Part shown: positions 1-9,792 of the stretch, one piece after another
How the letters are laid out: the number at the start of each line of letters is the position of its first letter
Position numbering within the stretch: position 1 is the first letter of the stretch
DNA from: Dipteris shenzhenensis
Lineage: Eukaryota; Polypodiophyta; Polypodiopsida; Gleicheniales
DNA: 64,000 nt
Assembly: GCA_047967505.1 (NCBI GenBank)
Contig: CM106539.1
Direction: 5' to 3' (one strand)
The notes under the pieces: generated by a model
Seen by the model: the letters and a program-made list of their open reading frames with translations, nothing else
The model's database searches: none
What the model was told of the DNA's origin: nothing
Program-made: the position numbers and the translations under genes

Positions 1-549
1 AGAATTGATGATATTAGTGACAATGATCATGATGTTACCACTCGAACACAAGGCAAAAGGGCCAGAGAATCTGAGACTTGTCATGTTGTTTGTAATATTG
101 TTGCTAGCATGCCAGAGAATATAGATGGGAGAATCTTGAGTTACAAAGGAGAAATAGTTCAACCACAAAATTCAAGAGGCATTGGCAACAAATTGACATC
201 AATGAACATGTCTAGCAGATTGCCATTTCCAAGACATTGTAAGGTATCAAATAATTCTCAAGCCCACATAGCATTTGATTATAAAGATGAAGATTCAAGG
301 GAAAGGGATTCGAGGTTTTATGGTCTTACAACTAGAAAACGCAAGACACTATTTACAAAAAGAAAGTATGTAAGTGTGAAGAGGCGAAGAATCATGGCAT
401 CAATTCCAGAACCAAAGAGACATGTAATGCTATCCGAGGAGAATATGGAAAGCATGCTTATGCGAGTTTGTTGCAAGAGACTTTGCATTAGAAAAGTTGG
501 AAACATCATCGGACGAGCTTCCACTCGTCCCTTCCATCTACACTTATAA
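1..549 (+). pseudogene. Open frame entering from the left edge; possible N-terminal part of the DUF7869-like gene
   Basis: Frame 1 is open from base 1 to the stop at 547-549 (about 182 codons), so the true start lies outside the window. The product is basic and polar, with KRKT and VKRRR clusters near the middle that could act in DNA binding or nuclear entry, and ends in a Cys-rich stretch (RVCCKRLCIRKV). A CC-K-x-C block of this kind often precedes the core in large DUF7869 proteins, and the DUF7869 core begins 440 bp downstream on the same strand, so I infer this is its N-terminal part. Between them lies non-coding sequence with palindromes. I recognise no other domain. It could instead be an unrelated hypothetical gene fragment. 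Confidence 0.4.
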
Positions 550-991
550 AATCACAACATAAGTTGCAAGAAGAGATATTAAGAGTTATAAAGTAGCATC
601 TATGAGCTTCCCTTCATGTTAGAACAAAAAGTGACTTAAAGCATCGCAATATAGCGACGTTTTTAATTAAAAATGTCACTATATAGTGATAGAAAAGCAT
701 CACTATATAGCGACGCTATGGGTTGAAACCCGAAACTCGCATCGCACGATGCTTTCTTTAGCAATCTCTCTAATCTTTCAAGTAACCAAGGCAATCTCTC
801 CTCCCACCTATTTTTGATGACCTCCCACCTATTTCTGACAACCTCCCACTCTATTCTCCACTCCTCACCATTCTCCAAGCTCTTGTACTCCCTCTCTACC
901 CTTTTCCCTCTTTGGTTTCTTGAAAGGAAGCTCTTCAAGAGGTGAGTTTGTTTCAACAATGTAGGTTATTTGTTTGTCAGCTTTAGTTAAG
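550..991. other. Non-coding spacer inside the DUF7869-like locus
   Basis: This stretch separates the left-edge frame from the DUF7869 core. It holds the palindromes at 639-752, then a pyrimidine-rich segment (about 755-925), then AGAGGTGAGTTTG at about 938-950, which resembles a splice donor. It could be an intron, a small inserted element, or a promoter and leader. I see no coding signal. Confidence 0.4.
639..752. repeat. Cluster of nested palindromes (CACTATATAG-type)
   Basis: Three related 17-base units, two direct and one inverted, contain CACTATATAG or CAATATAG (643-659, 674-690, 699-715). The first two face each other around the perfect palindrome TTTTTAATTAAAAA (660-673), giving an imperfect palindrome of about 48 bp. 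TCACTATATAGTGA inside 674-690 is itself a perfect palindrome. GCATCG-CA-CGATGC (739-752) is a further hairpin. The arrangement resembles a miniature inverted-repeat element or its remnant. No target-site duplication is evident. Confidence 0.55.
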
Positions 992-2999
992 GTGAAGGAA
1001 AAAGTGGTTCATACAATTCATGGAAATACCTACAAGCTTAAATGCCATGGAAGCACTATAAATGCAACCGCAAGATTAAAGCAAGTTCTCGAAGACCATG
1101 CATTACCGTAGCCTCATCTTCAACAAACAATGCTAGATGGACGTGTCGAATGCCAACATCTTGCTTTGGGAATGACAAAGAAGGTCGTCCTAGAAACTAT
1201 CAATAAAACTTTACAAGATAGAGATGAGAGCATGATTTCATGATCAACCTTGTACAAAATTTGGCGTAGAGATTTTTGCCATGTCAAGACACCATCAAAG
1301 CAAAGGATGTCAAAATGTAAGACATGTGATGAATTAAAAAATGCCATTGAACATAGTAAATGTGAGCAGTAGTGAGGAAGATATATTAAATGGCGATCAA
1401 TCCATTTGCATCATGTGCAAGATGCTCGAAAGTTGTATGCTTCTTGGAGAGAGGAAGCTATTTCACATGTCTATAAGTCCATGTGCATCACCATTGATGG
1501 CATGGACCAGAATACAACCACCTTGCCATGATATAGATGTATCCCACCGGCATTGGAGGGAAAACATGGACTAAAAACACACTTGTGTGGAGTATTAGTA
1601 CATGGATACCGAATCTTTTGTGATGTATGGATTGATAGCTTGCATGACCATGATAGTAACCAAGTTGTTACATCAATCATGAAAGCAATAAGAAAGGTCA
1701 GAAATGCTCATGGATGTTTACCTAACACATTGCGAATACAAGAAGCTGATAATTGTTCGAGAGCGAACAAGAATAGATATATATTTGCTTTACGCTCTAC
1801 GCTGGTTGGTTTGAAAATATTTGAAGAAGTGGAAGTTGCCTTTCTTCTTGTCGACCGTACACATGAAGACATAGATCAAATCTTCAGTGTTATCTCTGGT
1901 GAGTTGAAGGCAATGGATGTTTTGACAATGGAGATATGCTATTTCAAATTGGGAAAAAATTTGGAGGTTCTTGCAAGGAAGAATTAAAAGTGGCTATCTT
2001 AGAGAGGATGGTAGATTGGAGAGCATTCATAGAGCCACATTTACAAACAGGAGATGATGCCCTAATAGGACACACAAATCCACACTACTTTCGGTTTCAC
2101 ATGCATAAAAATATTCTAATGATGCAATGGAAGCACTACTCAGTAGATGGAGATCATTTATGGAGTGAGTCATATGCTTTATTACAACGAATAATTCCAT
2201 TGAAGGAAACTAGATTTGTTCTTGCAAAAAACAAATTAGTTGACATAGATGAAATGAAAGGCTTGAAAGCCTTCATTAAACATCTTCAAAGTATGATGCA
2301 AAAATATCCTAAGCAATCAACTAAGAATTTGGAGACAATTAAATCAACTGAAGCACTTATCCAATCTTTAGAAAGACAAGAAAACTTAATGAGCATTGAA
2401 TATTGTGAATCCTTTTGGTCGGAACAAGCTAGGTCACCAAGTTTTCCTTTGGATATAAATATGTTAGTAGATATGGAGGAAGCAGAGGAATGCCTTTTAC
2501 CTCGAAAATATTGTGGCAGGAAGTTTATACCATCTAAGAGATTGACGAGGGTCTATTTGTTGTAGTTTGGGCATCTGATCCAGGTTCAAAGTTGGATGAC
2601 CAAGGTGGCCCAATTTGGGTTGCAAAGGTTGCTAAGATAGAAAGGGATGATAAGGGAACTCCTATAACATTTACAGCTTTATGGTATGAACCAAAGGCAT
2701 TGAAAAATATCCCAAGAAGATATACAATAAAACAACTCTATGAGGGATGCTTGCAAAAGAAACGTGAATGGGTTCCAAATAATGAGGGATTAACAGAGGT
2801 GGAAATCAGTAGCATTATTCATTGCTGGAAATCGAGGACACAAAGTTTTAAAAAGAAGCATGGATACAATGTTGAAAAATGTATCACAATCCCTGATCCA
2901 AGTCGTGTCCATATTAAACATCATTTGGCAAGACTTGACCCATCAAGCACAAATATAGTACATGAATCTGATGACTCTGAACGAGATTCAGATGCATAA
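992..2999 (+). pseudogene. DUF7869-type protein gene, decayed (possible RNase H-fold, transposase-like)
   Basis: Reading across three frames gives one conserved protein. Frame 2 runs from about 992 to 1970: a Cys-x2-Cys region (CKTCDELKNAI, 1316-1348), ITIDGMDQ (Asp codon 1496), THLCGVLVHG, EADNCSRANKN (Asp codon 1748) and HTHEDIDQIFS (about 1859-1891). Frame 1 continues about 1956-2545 (HTNPHYFRFHMH), then frame 3 to the stop at 2997-2999 (GGPIWVAKV). These blocks match my memory of DUF7869 proteins, multi-copy in several eukaryotes including non-flowering plants. The spaced Asp, Asp and Glu/Asp residues suggest an RNase H-like catalytic triad, which is inference. Damage: stops at 1250-1252 region upstream, TAG-TGA at 1370-1375, TGA at 1529-1531, and frameshifts near 1960 (an A6T3 run) and 2545. 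It is therefore a pseudogene unless spliced unusually. Confidence 0.7.
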
Positions 3000-3032
3000 G
3001 ATAATGTTTTGTATGCTTTTTTCCATACAATT

Positions 3033-3200
3033 GGTGTATCTATACACCACCAATAAGATAATTTATTGTATGGTTTGTTTTTCAAAAAAAGGGTGTATCT
3101 ATACACCACTTATATATTGAATTCAACAAACTCTTTTTTTTCAAAAACATGGTGTATCTATACACCACTTATATGTTGAATTCAATAAACTCTTTTCATA
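3033..3200. repeat. Three tandem 59-bp repeats, each with a hairpin
   Basis: GGTGTATCTATACACC, a dyad with 7-base arms, starts at 3033, 3092 and 3151, exactly 59 bp apart. Copies 2 and 3 share the following sequence with the TTGAATTCAA(C/T)AAACTC block. The array begins about 35 bp after the stop of the DUF7869-like frame. Confidence 0.75.
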
Positions 3201-3509
3201 TGGTGTCATATTTTCACTTCGTAGTGTTAAAATTGAACTAAAGTTAGGAGACTACTATTATTATTATTATAGTTATTGGATGGGGGCACCATGCATGAGT
3301 TTGGGAATTATAGCTTCACTGAGCCATTTTTTTAAAAATTGGAGGTCACATACTTGACTTTTTAGCTTAGTAAGGCCATATTTGTATATAAGTGACACAT
3401 TTAGTGCTCTAAAAAACCCAATTTTTGAGCTCACTAAGTGAAGTTGAGTGGAGAAGATATGCTCTAGAAAAAAATCCAAACCAGGAGAGAAAGTCCAAAA
3501 ATTTTGAAT

Positions 3510-4830
3510 AGTGTGTTGTGTGCCTTTGATGTATTTCAGCACCTGCATCCCTACCCTCCAATGGTTCTCCCGGGGCTTATTGGAAAACCTGCTTAGTACA
3601 CCAGTTGCAAAATTGATGTCCGACCGTGTGTTGCATAGGTAAATCAAGCTGCCCACAAGTCTTCTAGAAGTACTTGGTGGTGATGAATCCTCGTTTGAGA
3701 GCTTCATGTCAACCTCCATAGGGGTACCAACTATCTTGCACTCAGCCATGCCAAATGCCTTCTCTCCAGCATACTTTAGCTATGAAATGAAGATCTGTTT
3801 CGGCTCCTACCAAACTTCAATCCCCAAACAGAAATGCATCAGTCCGAGGTCTATCATTTCAAACTCTCTTCCTAGTAAATGCTTCGTCTATGATATCTTC
3901 TCTTCATGGTTCCGTGTTATGACAAGGTCGTCCACATAAAGGACCACGATCATACACCTGCCTCCTTCTCTGAAGTTATATAAATTTGCATCAGATGGGC
4001 TCCTCCTGAACCCGTTTTTCAAAAAGTAGGCATCAATTCACTGGTACCATGCTCGTGGGGCCTGTTTCAGCCTGTAAAGTGCCTTCTTCAGTTTGCAGAC
4101 TTTACCTTCTGAACTGGGGATCTCAAAACCTGGTGGTTGTTCCACGTATATCTCCTCCTTGAGATCTCCATTCAAAAAGGTGGATCTCACATCCATTTAA
4201 AACACGGGCCAACTTTCCTAGGCAGCTAAAGCCAAAACACTACGAATTGTGGTTAGTTGAGCTGTGGGAGAAAAAGTATCTTGATAATCAAAACCATGTA
4301 CCTGTGCAAATCCTTTTGCCACAAGCTGAGCCTTGTACTTATCCAACGTGTCGTATGACTTATACTTGGTCTTGTACACCCACTTGGTTCCAATTACCTT
4401 GTGTTTTGGTGGTTGATCCACAAGGTCCCAAGTGTTGTTCTTCATTATGGAGCCATACTCCGACTGCATAGCCTCCATCCACCTATCATCGCCCTATGCC
4501 TCTTCAAGACACTTGGGTTCATCAGCACGAATCACTTCTGTCATCAAAGCATAGTTGACCGAGTGTTCCTACGCCCTTCTTTGCTCCTCTAATCTCTTGG
4601 AACGGCGGTGTTCGGATGGTTCCTCCTCAATGGCTGGAGGTTCTCTACCATCCAAAGGCTACTTTACCCACTTCGGGAATGGTCGTTGCCATTGTGGTTC
4701 TGCAGGCTCTTCTTCATCTTCTTTCTCTTGAATCCTCCCAAGCACCATTGGGGGAGTTCGGTCTGTTATTGGTGGCGGTATTGGATGGATATCCTGGTCC
4801 TGGTTGTCTAGGAAGGAAGCATCCTCCATT
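3510..4830 (-). pseudogene. Copia-1 reverse transcriptase (RVT_2) with upstream linker
   Basis: Read right to left, an acidic and proline-rich linker (about 4810-4500) leads into the RT start (EAMQSEYGSIMKNNTWDLV, KVIGTKWVYKTK, AQLVAKGFAQVHGFDYQDTF at about 4478-4218). The catalytic motif YVDD is intact at 3939-3928. The thumb and connection follow (GTPMEVDMKLS, RRLVGSLIYL, RPDIN-like RSDINFATGVLSRF) to about 3510. Frame is lost between these pieces, for example with a TAA just after 4218. RNase H, which normally follows, is absent, replaced by AT-rich sequence with no similarity. The enzyme would copy element RNA into DNA, but this copy cannot make it. Confidence 0.8.
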
Positions 4831-5940
4831 TAATGCGGCTGTTCTGAGAAGACCACATCGCGATGTACAATTACCTTCTTGGTAATAGGGTTATAGAGAT
4901 GGTAACCCTTCGCCTCTTCACTGTAGCCCAAGAAAATACACTTCCGGTGCTTCGGTTCCCATTTGGTCCTGGTAGCATCAGGGACATGCACAAAACAGTC
5001 ACATCCAAAAACTCTGAAATGTGCAGCTAAAGGTTTCTTACCAGAAAAGTGGAGTAATCCCTTCCCTTTCATCATACTCCGGCCCATTTTGCAAATGACG
5101 TGCATCTTGCATTCTTCTACTCCATTTTGCTGTGATGTATGTGGCGAGGGTTTCTACCTCTTGATTCCATGACTTTTGCAGTAACTTTTGATTTCAGTTA
5201 ATGTCGGCCCATTTTGCAAATGACGTGCATCTTGCATTCTTCTACTCCATTTTGCTGTGATGTATGTGGCGAGGGTTTCTACCTCTTGATTCCATGACTT
5301 TTGCAGTAACTTTTGAATTCAGTTGATGTGAACTCTCCACCTCTGTCTGATCTCAATTTCTTCACCTTCTTCCCCATTTCTTTCTCGACCATTACATGCC
5401 ATTCCTTGAACCTACTGAAAGCCTCGTCTTTAGTCTTCAGGAAGTATATCCATATCCTTCTATTGTAGTCATCGATCAGTGTCATGAATTAGTAGGAACC
5501 ACCCAAAGCTTCCATCTCCATCTTTCTGCAGAGGTCCATGTGAACGAGCTGTAGAGGAGCCTTTGCCCTGCTGGTCTCTTTAGGAAAGGGATGCCGATGC
5601 TGCTTGCCCATGATATAAGCTTCACATACATCGGGCAGATCTAAAATTTCTGGTAGGTCTGCAATCATTCCACTTTTATGCATTTCCTTCAAAGAAATAA
5701 GGTTTAGATGGCCAAACCTCTCATGCCACAGCTTAGTGTTCTTCACATCTGCTCCAGCACTGAAAGTTGAGAGTTCATAAATGTTGTTGCACCGTGTACC
5801 TTTACCAATGACCTTTCCTTGAAGATCCAGGATCTGTGCACCATTCTTATCGAATTGAACTTTGAGGTCCCAATCTGTGATCGCAGAAATGGACAACAAG
5901 TTCCTCTTGATATCTGGCACATAAAGAACATCGGACAACT
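4830..5940 (-). pseudogene. Copia-1 integrase (GAG-pre-integrase, core and C-terminal part)
   Basis: From 5938 leftwards: DVLYVPDIKRNLLSIS, then the HHCC-like pre-integrase segment (LWHERFGHLN, with CEAY where CxxC is expected, so the second Cys has become Tyr). The core begins LVHMDL (first catalytic Asp). A stop near 5487 interrupts before TLIDDYNRRIWIYFLK. LRSDRGGEFTSTEF carries the second Asp. NGVEECKMH has Glu at the expected third position. The C-terminal part is HFRVFGCDCFVHVP and CIFLGYSEEAKGYHLYNP. The tandem duplication at 5081-5330 repeats the end of the core out of frame. Confidence 0.8.
5081..5330. repeat. 125-bp tandem duplication within Copia-1 integrase
   Basis: GGCCCATTTTGCAAATGACG occurs at 5081 and again at 5206, and the following roughly 120 bases are nearly identical. 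Copy 1 ends with TTGATTTCAGTTAATG and copy 2 with TTGAATTCAGTTGATG, so the copies have already diverged. The 125-bp unit is not a multiple of three and breaks the frame. Confidence 0.9.
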
Positions 5941-6480
5941 GTTTTACAACTCCATCTTACTTGAGAGCAATCGTACCTTTTCCTTTTGCTGGACATTTTG
6001 CATCATTGCGAGTGCTACTAGGATGTCATTCCCTATCCACTATAAAGAGGTATACCAATCCTTCCGACTAGTCATGTGGTGCGATGCACCACTGTCAATG
6101 ATCCAAGGTTCATCCACAGGTACATGAACTTCCTCCATGCAAATCTCCTCAATTGCGATGAACAGCTCTATTGGTACTACTTGCGCTCTGTTGCTAGACT
6201 CTTTCTTTACTCCGTTCTTCTCATCTGCAATCTTCTTTCGGCACTCATTCTACTTATGCCGTGCCTTGTTGCAATAGAAGCACCTGATCGTCTTCTTTCT
6301 CTTTTTATCATCAGAAGAAGATGGGTTACTAGAGTCCTTACCCTTATCTTTCTTTGATCCGGTCCAAAAAGCCAAATTTTCTCCAATCCTCATCTTTTGA
6401 TGCATCTCCTCCTCCAGAAGCATCACGCTGAAATCCTCAAAGTTGAGGGGCGGATTTCTATTTTGCATATTCAGCACCAT
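5940..6480 (-). pseudogene. Copia-1 nucleocapsid zinc knuckle and aspartic protease
   Basis: From 6480 leftwards the gag tail LLEEEMHQKMRIGENLAF and a basic KKDKGKD stretch lead to the zinc knuckle CFYCNKARHK-stop-NEC, where a CAG codon seems to have become TAG, destroying the CCHC reading. Further on EPWIIDSGASHHMTS is the aspartic protease active-site block with an intact DSG (about 6115-6070). Frame is then lost until the DVLYVP segment of integrase. The parts would package RNA and cleave the polyprotein. Confidence 0.75.
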
Positions 6481-7045
6481 AACAAGACCGTCGTACTTTG
6501 GTGGGAGAATCCGTATGCACCTTCGTGCTAGATTCTCGCTGTGATGGTGATGCCAATCGCAGTCATCTAATCACGCAGATTCTTCACCCTGGTGATGAAC
6601 TTCTCTGCCGCTTCAGACTTAACAACTTCTCATTCGCGAGTTGAGTCTCCAGATTTTGAATCCGCATCAGATTCCTGGTCTCGTACTGATTTTTCAAGAC
6701 TGTCCATGCCTCCTCCGCTGTGGTGACATGTTGAATTAATGCCATGATGGAATCACTAACACTGCAAACAATAGAACACAACGCATTTGCATTTCTTCTT
6801 GTCCACGTGAGAATCTCATCCGCAATTGGTACTATCTCTTGTCCTGCATTGGCTAGATCCGGTCTTGCAATCAGCCTCATGTCCACCCCAGTAGCAGTGT
6901 CCCAAAGCTCGTATGCACTTAGGATGGTCTTTATCTTGAACTTCTAGAGTGGATAGTTAGAGCTGTCCAACTTTCCGCTTTCATCGAACGGTGGGATTCG
7001 CAATCTTGCGGGCTGTGGGCCATCTCTCACAATCTGCTCGCAAAC
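6480..7045 (-). pseudogene. Copia-1 gag N-terminal and middle region
   Basis: From about 7045 leftwards: RLRIPPFDESGKLDSSNYPL, then TAG at 6946-6944 where Trp is usual, then KFKIKTILSAYELWDTATG. The UBN2-like gag core follows (ILTWTRRNANALCSIVCSVS, TAEEAWTVLKNQYE, LETQLANEKLLSLK) down to about 6600. A frame change then leads to ILPPKYDGLVMVLNMQ, the end of the capsid-like domain. This is the usual plant copia gag order just inside the PBS. Confidence 0.75.
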
Positions 7046-7081
7046 AGAAACACACTACCAAATCTTCTTGCTAGAGTCCAA

Positions 7082-7093
7082 GCTCTGATACCA
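7082..7093 (-). other. Copia-1 primer-binding site
   Basis: The - strand reads TGGTATCAGAGC directly after the LTR-terminal CA. This complements the 3' end of plant initiator-Met tRNA and fixes the inner LTR edge. Confidence 0.85.
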
Positions 7094-7818
7094 TGCAAGA
7101 AAATAATACAATGTCTGTGCACAACAGATAACAGGATCTCTACACAAGAGAGAAAACAAGATAGTATGGAGAATCAAAAATTTGATTACTATACAACTGA
7201 TATAATAGATGGCACTACCTCCCAATCATGCACTCCCATGAAAGAAGCTTCGATGGCATGCTAGAAACAGTAGAAGACGGAGGCTGGATGCTAAGGAATC
7301 AGGGTTGCTATAGCCAGTGATGAAATGGGCTTCACGAGCTTGCTCTTATATAGCCACCAGTCGTAGTCGGTTAGGCTCAATTGGGTGATCGACTCAGTCT
7401 GCCCAAAATGGTCGATTGGGGGTCGGTCTTAAAACAGGCCACCAACCATACAATAGATCCGGTGTGCAAAATAGAGCAACTACCCTACAGTCTCCATTCG
7501 GCCTAGAGCCATTCGAGATCATCTGAGGCTCCAAACGGGCCCCGCAACCCGAAAGTGGGCTGCCCGAGAAATGCTCTGTCTACCCTCAGTGCGGTCAATC
7601 AAGGGATGCCTTCCTGCAGTTGTATGTAGCCTAGTTGGCAGTGTGCCAACTCTATCTGAAGCCGTCTAGCAATCAAGCCAAACAATGCCCCCGATCTGGT
7701 GTCCAAACCAGGACCTACCAGATAACCGAGCTACTCAAATGCCTTCTCCTCATATGGGGGGCTTACAAGTAGAGTTAGCTAGGGTTCCTGCATAGTTACG
7801 TGGAGCTGATATCTAACA
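7094..7818 (-). repeat. Copia-1 5' LTR
   Basis: On the - strand it starts TGTTAGATATC at 7818 and ends CTTGCA at 7094, the canonical TG...CA ends, 725 bp long. A CTATATAAGAGC box (about 7350) could be its promoter. The inner edge is set by the PBS; the outer edge is set by the TG end and by gypsy integrase coding resuming at 7819. There is no second LTR to compare with. Confidence 0.65.
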
Positions 7819-8740
7819 CTTACATATGCTCGAAGCATATATTCAATGATCTAATTGACCCTTTCAGTTTGACCATCACTTTGTGGATGATCCGCGGTGA
7901 TCATATTCAATGAAGTTTCCAACCTCTTAAACACAGCCCCAAAAATGGCTGTTAAATTTGCTATCCCAGTCACTAACAATATCGGTTGTTAGCCCATACA
8001 ATCTATAGATATGCTCCACAAATAGCCTGGCTAATTCTAGAGTTTTAACATCTTCACTGACAGGAATAAAATGATCCATCTTGGTTAACCGATCCACAAT
8101 TACCCACACAAAGTTATGCCCCCTCTGTGTCCTAGGTAATCCTACTATGAAATCTATAGAGATGCTTTTCCATTTGCCAGATGGAATCTCCAATGGGTGT
8201 AGGAGGCCTCCTACCTTAAGGCATTCAGCCTTATTGACCTAGCATTTTTGGCACTTCAATACATAATCTTGGACGTCCTTACCTATTCTAGGCTAAAAGA
8301 ATTGTCTTTTCAAAAGCACATATGTCTCCTGAATTCCCAGGTGTCTAGCACTCGGACTATCATGACATTCAAAAAGGATTTGATGCCTAATGTCATTATC
8401 ATCTGGGACACATACTCTACCCTTGTAGAGTAGGTAGCCATCTTCAATAGCATATTTTTTCCACTTGAGTCCTTTATCACCAACCTGTGGTGTGTCACCA
8501 TTTCCATGCGACTCCTTAGTGAAAGACTCTCGATTAGTTGGATCCCTATTTTTAATTGCTTTCCATATTTCAGAGAAGTGAGGATCAAACTCACATTTCC
8601 CCTTTAAGGACTCTAGGAAATCATTCTGAAATTGAGTAAAACCCAATTCATTAACAATTGGCATTTGACTAAGAGAATCTGCTACCACATTGAACTTCCC
8701 TTTCCTATATGTCAATTGTATATCAAACTCTTGCATTATC
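7819..8740 (-). pseudogene. Gypsy-1 integrase (zinc-binding and core), cut by Copia-1
   Basis: From 8736 leftwards: end of RNase H (LTYRKGKFNVVADSLSQ), a linker, then the H2C2 segment (ECHDSPSARHLGIQETYVLL). After a frame break the core starts WKSISIDFIVGLP (first catalytic Asp), VIVDRLTKMDHFIP, IVSDWDSKFNSHFW (second Asp). Further left ITADHPQSDGQTERVN is followed by a stop and IIEYMLRAYVS (third-residue region with Glu in QTER). Coding stops exactly at the LTR edge of Copia-1. This enzyme would insert the cDNA, but this copy is broken. Confidence 0.8.
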
Positions 8741-9490
8741 TTAGGCCATATAGCTTTTCTACCTTTAAGCTCTAGCTGATTACAAATCCACTTAATGCTC
8801 TCTTGATCAAAGATGATCTCAAATTTTGCACCATATAATTAGTGCCTCCACTTTTTTAAAGCATAGACTATAGCATATAGTTCCTTCTCATATGCCGAGT
8901 AATTTTGTTGGGCACGATCTAACTTTTTGCTTTCAAAAGCCACTGGTCGTCCTTTTTGTATAAGTACCACCCCAACAACAAAATCATTGGCATCTGTCTC
9001 AACCACGAATGGTTCATTGGGATCCACTATTTTTCAAAACTTCTCTTTTGAGGTTCATCCCATATGAAGGTGCTTCCCTTCCCCTTAAGCTGGTCCATCA
9101 TCAAAACAACAATCCTAGTGTAATCTTAGATGAATCTCCTATAAAATCCTGATAAACCTAAGAATATCTGTAATGCTTTTAGGTTTGTAGGATGTGGCCA
9201 TTCCAATATTGCCCTTACTTTATCAGGGTCCATACGAACCCCTTCTTGGGATATTATATGTCCCAAGTATTTCACTTTCTTTTGCAAAGAATTCACATTT
9301 GAATTCTTTAGCAAAGAGTGAATTATCCCTACGCAGCTGGAACACTTTCCACAAATGTTCCAAATGCTTTTTTTTTGTTTTACTATAAATAAGGATATTG
9401 TCTAGAAATACTAAAATTTCCCTAAATATGGCCTTAAGATAGTATTCATAAGTGTCATGAAAGTTGCTGGAGCATTTGTTATGATTAAAA
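8740..9490 (-). pseudogene. Gypsy-1 RNase H and remnant of reverse transcriptase
   Basis: From about 9485: NAPATFMTLMN-like reading, then [12 protein letters not shown], where the usual FLDD catalytic pair has become FLDN. After a frame change comes the connection domain ([35 protein letters not shown], 9314-9126). RNase H follows (PFVVETDANDFVVGVVL, SAYEKELYAIVYALKKW, 9027-8839). The RT fingers and palm upstream are deleted. At least two stops interrupt it (for example 9126-9028 region). Confidence 0.75.
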
Positions 9491-9792
9491 CATTAAATCA
9501 TTAAAGAAGATTAATACTTTTTAACATTATCAAAAACAGAAGACATAAAATCACCAATAAAAGTAAGTTCACAAAGATATACCTTGCATTCTTCTTGGTG
9601 TAGTAGTCATTCCAATTCCATCAAACAAATAAGAGGAGACTTAGGCACATCATGTTCTCCTTGAATCTGGAAGACTCTATCCTCTTTTTTAAACATAATG
9701 GAGTTATTAAGATAACTCCTCTATAAGCTACGCCCAAGACTATACAGCCATTCTCAACCAAGTACTACATTTGTTCGGTCGAGATGCATGAT

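Larger units (their letters stand above)
3500..7818 (-). mobile_element. Copia-1: truncated Ty1/copia retrotransposon nested in Gypsy-1
   Basis: On the - strand the order is 5' LTR (7818-7094), PBS (7093-7082), gag, zinc knuckle, protease, integrase, reverse transcriptase, as in Ty1/copia. The element stops after the RT thumb and connection region near 3500. The RNase H domain and 3' LTR are missing, and 3250-3500 is unrelated AT-rich sequence. Its outer LTR edge (7818) touches the integrase of a gypsy element at 7819, so it inserted there and later lost its 3' end and the distal gypsy part. Several stops and a 125-bp duplication make it inactive. Confidence 0.8.

Noticed and set aside
3033-3200. 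CRISPR-like regularly spaced dyads
   Set aside because: Only three units, the spacers are nearly identical to each other, and the context is a plant genome.
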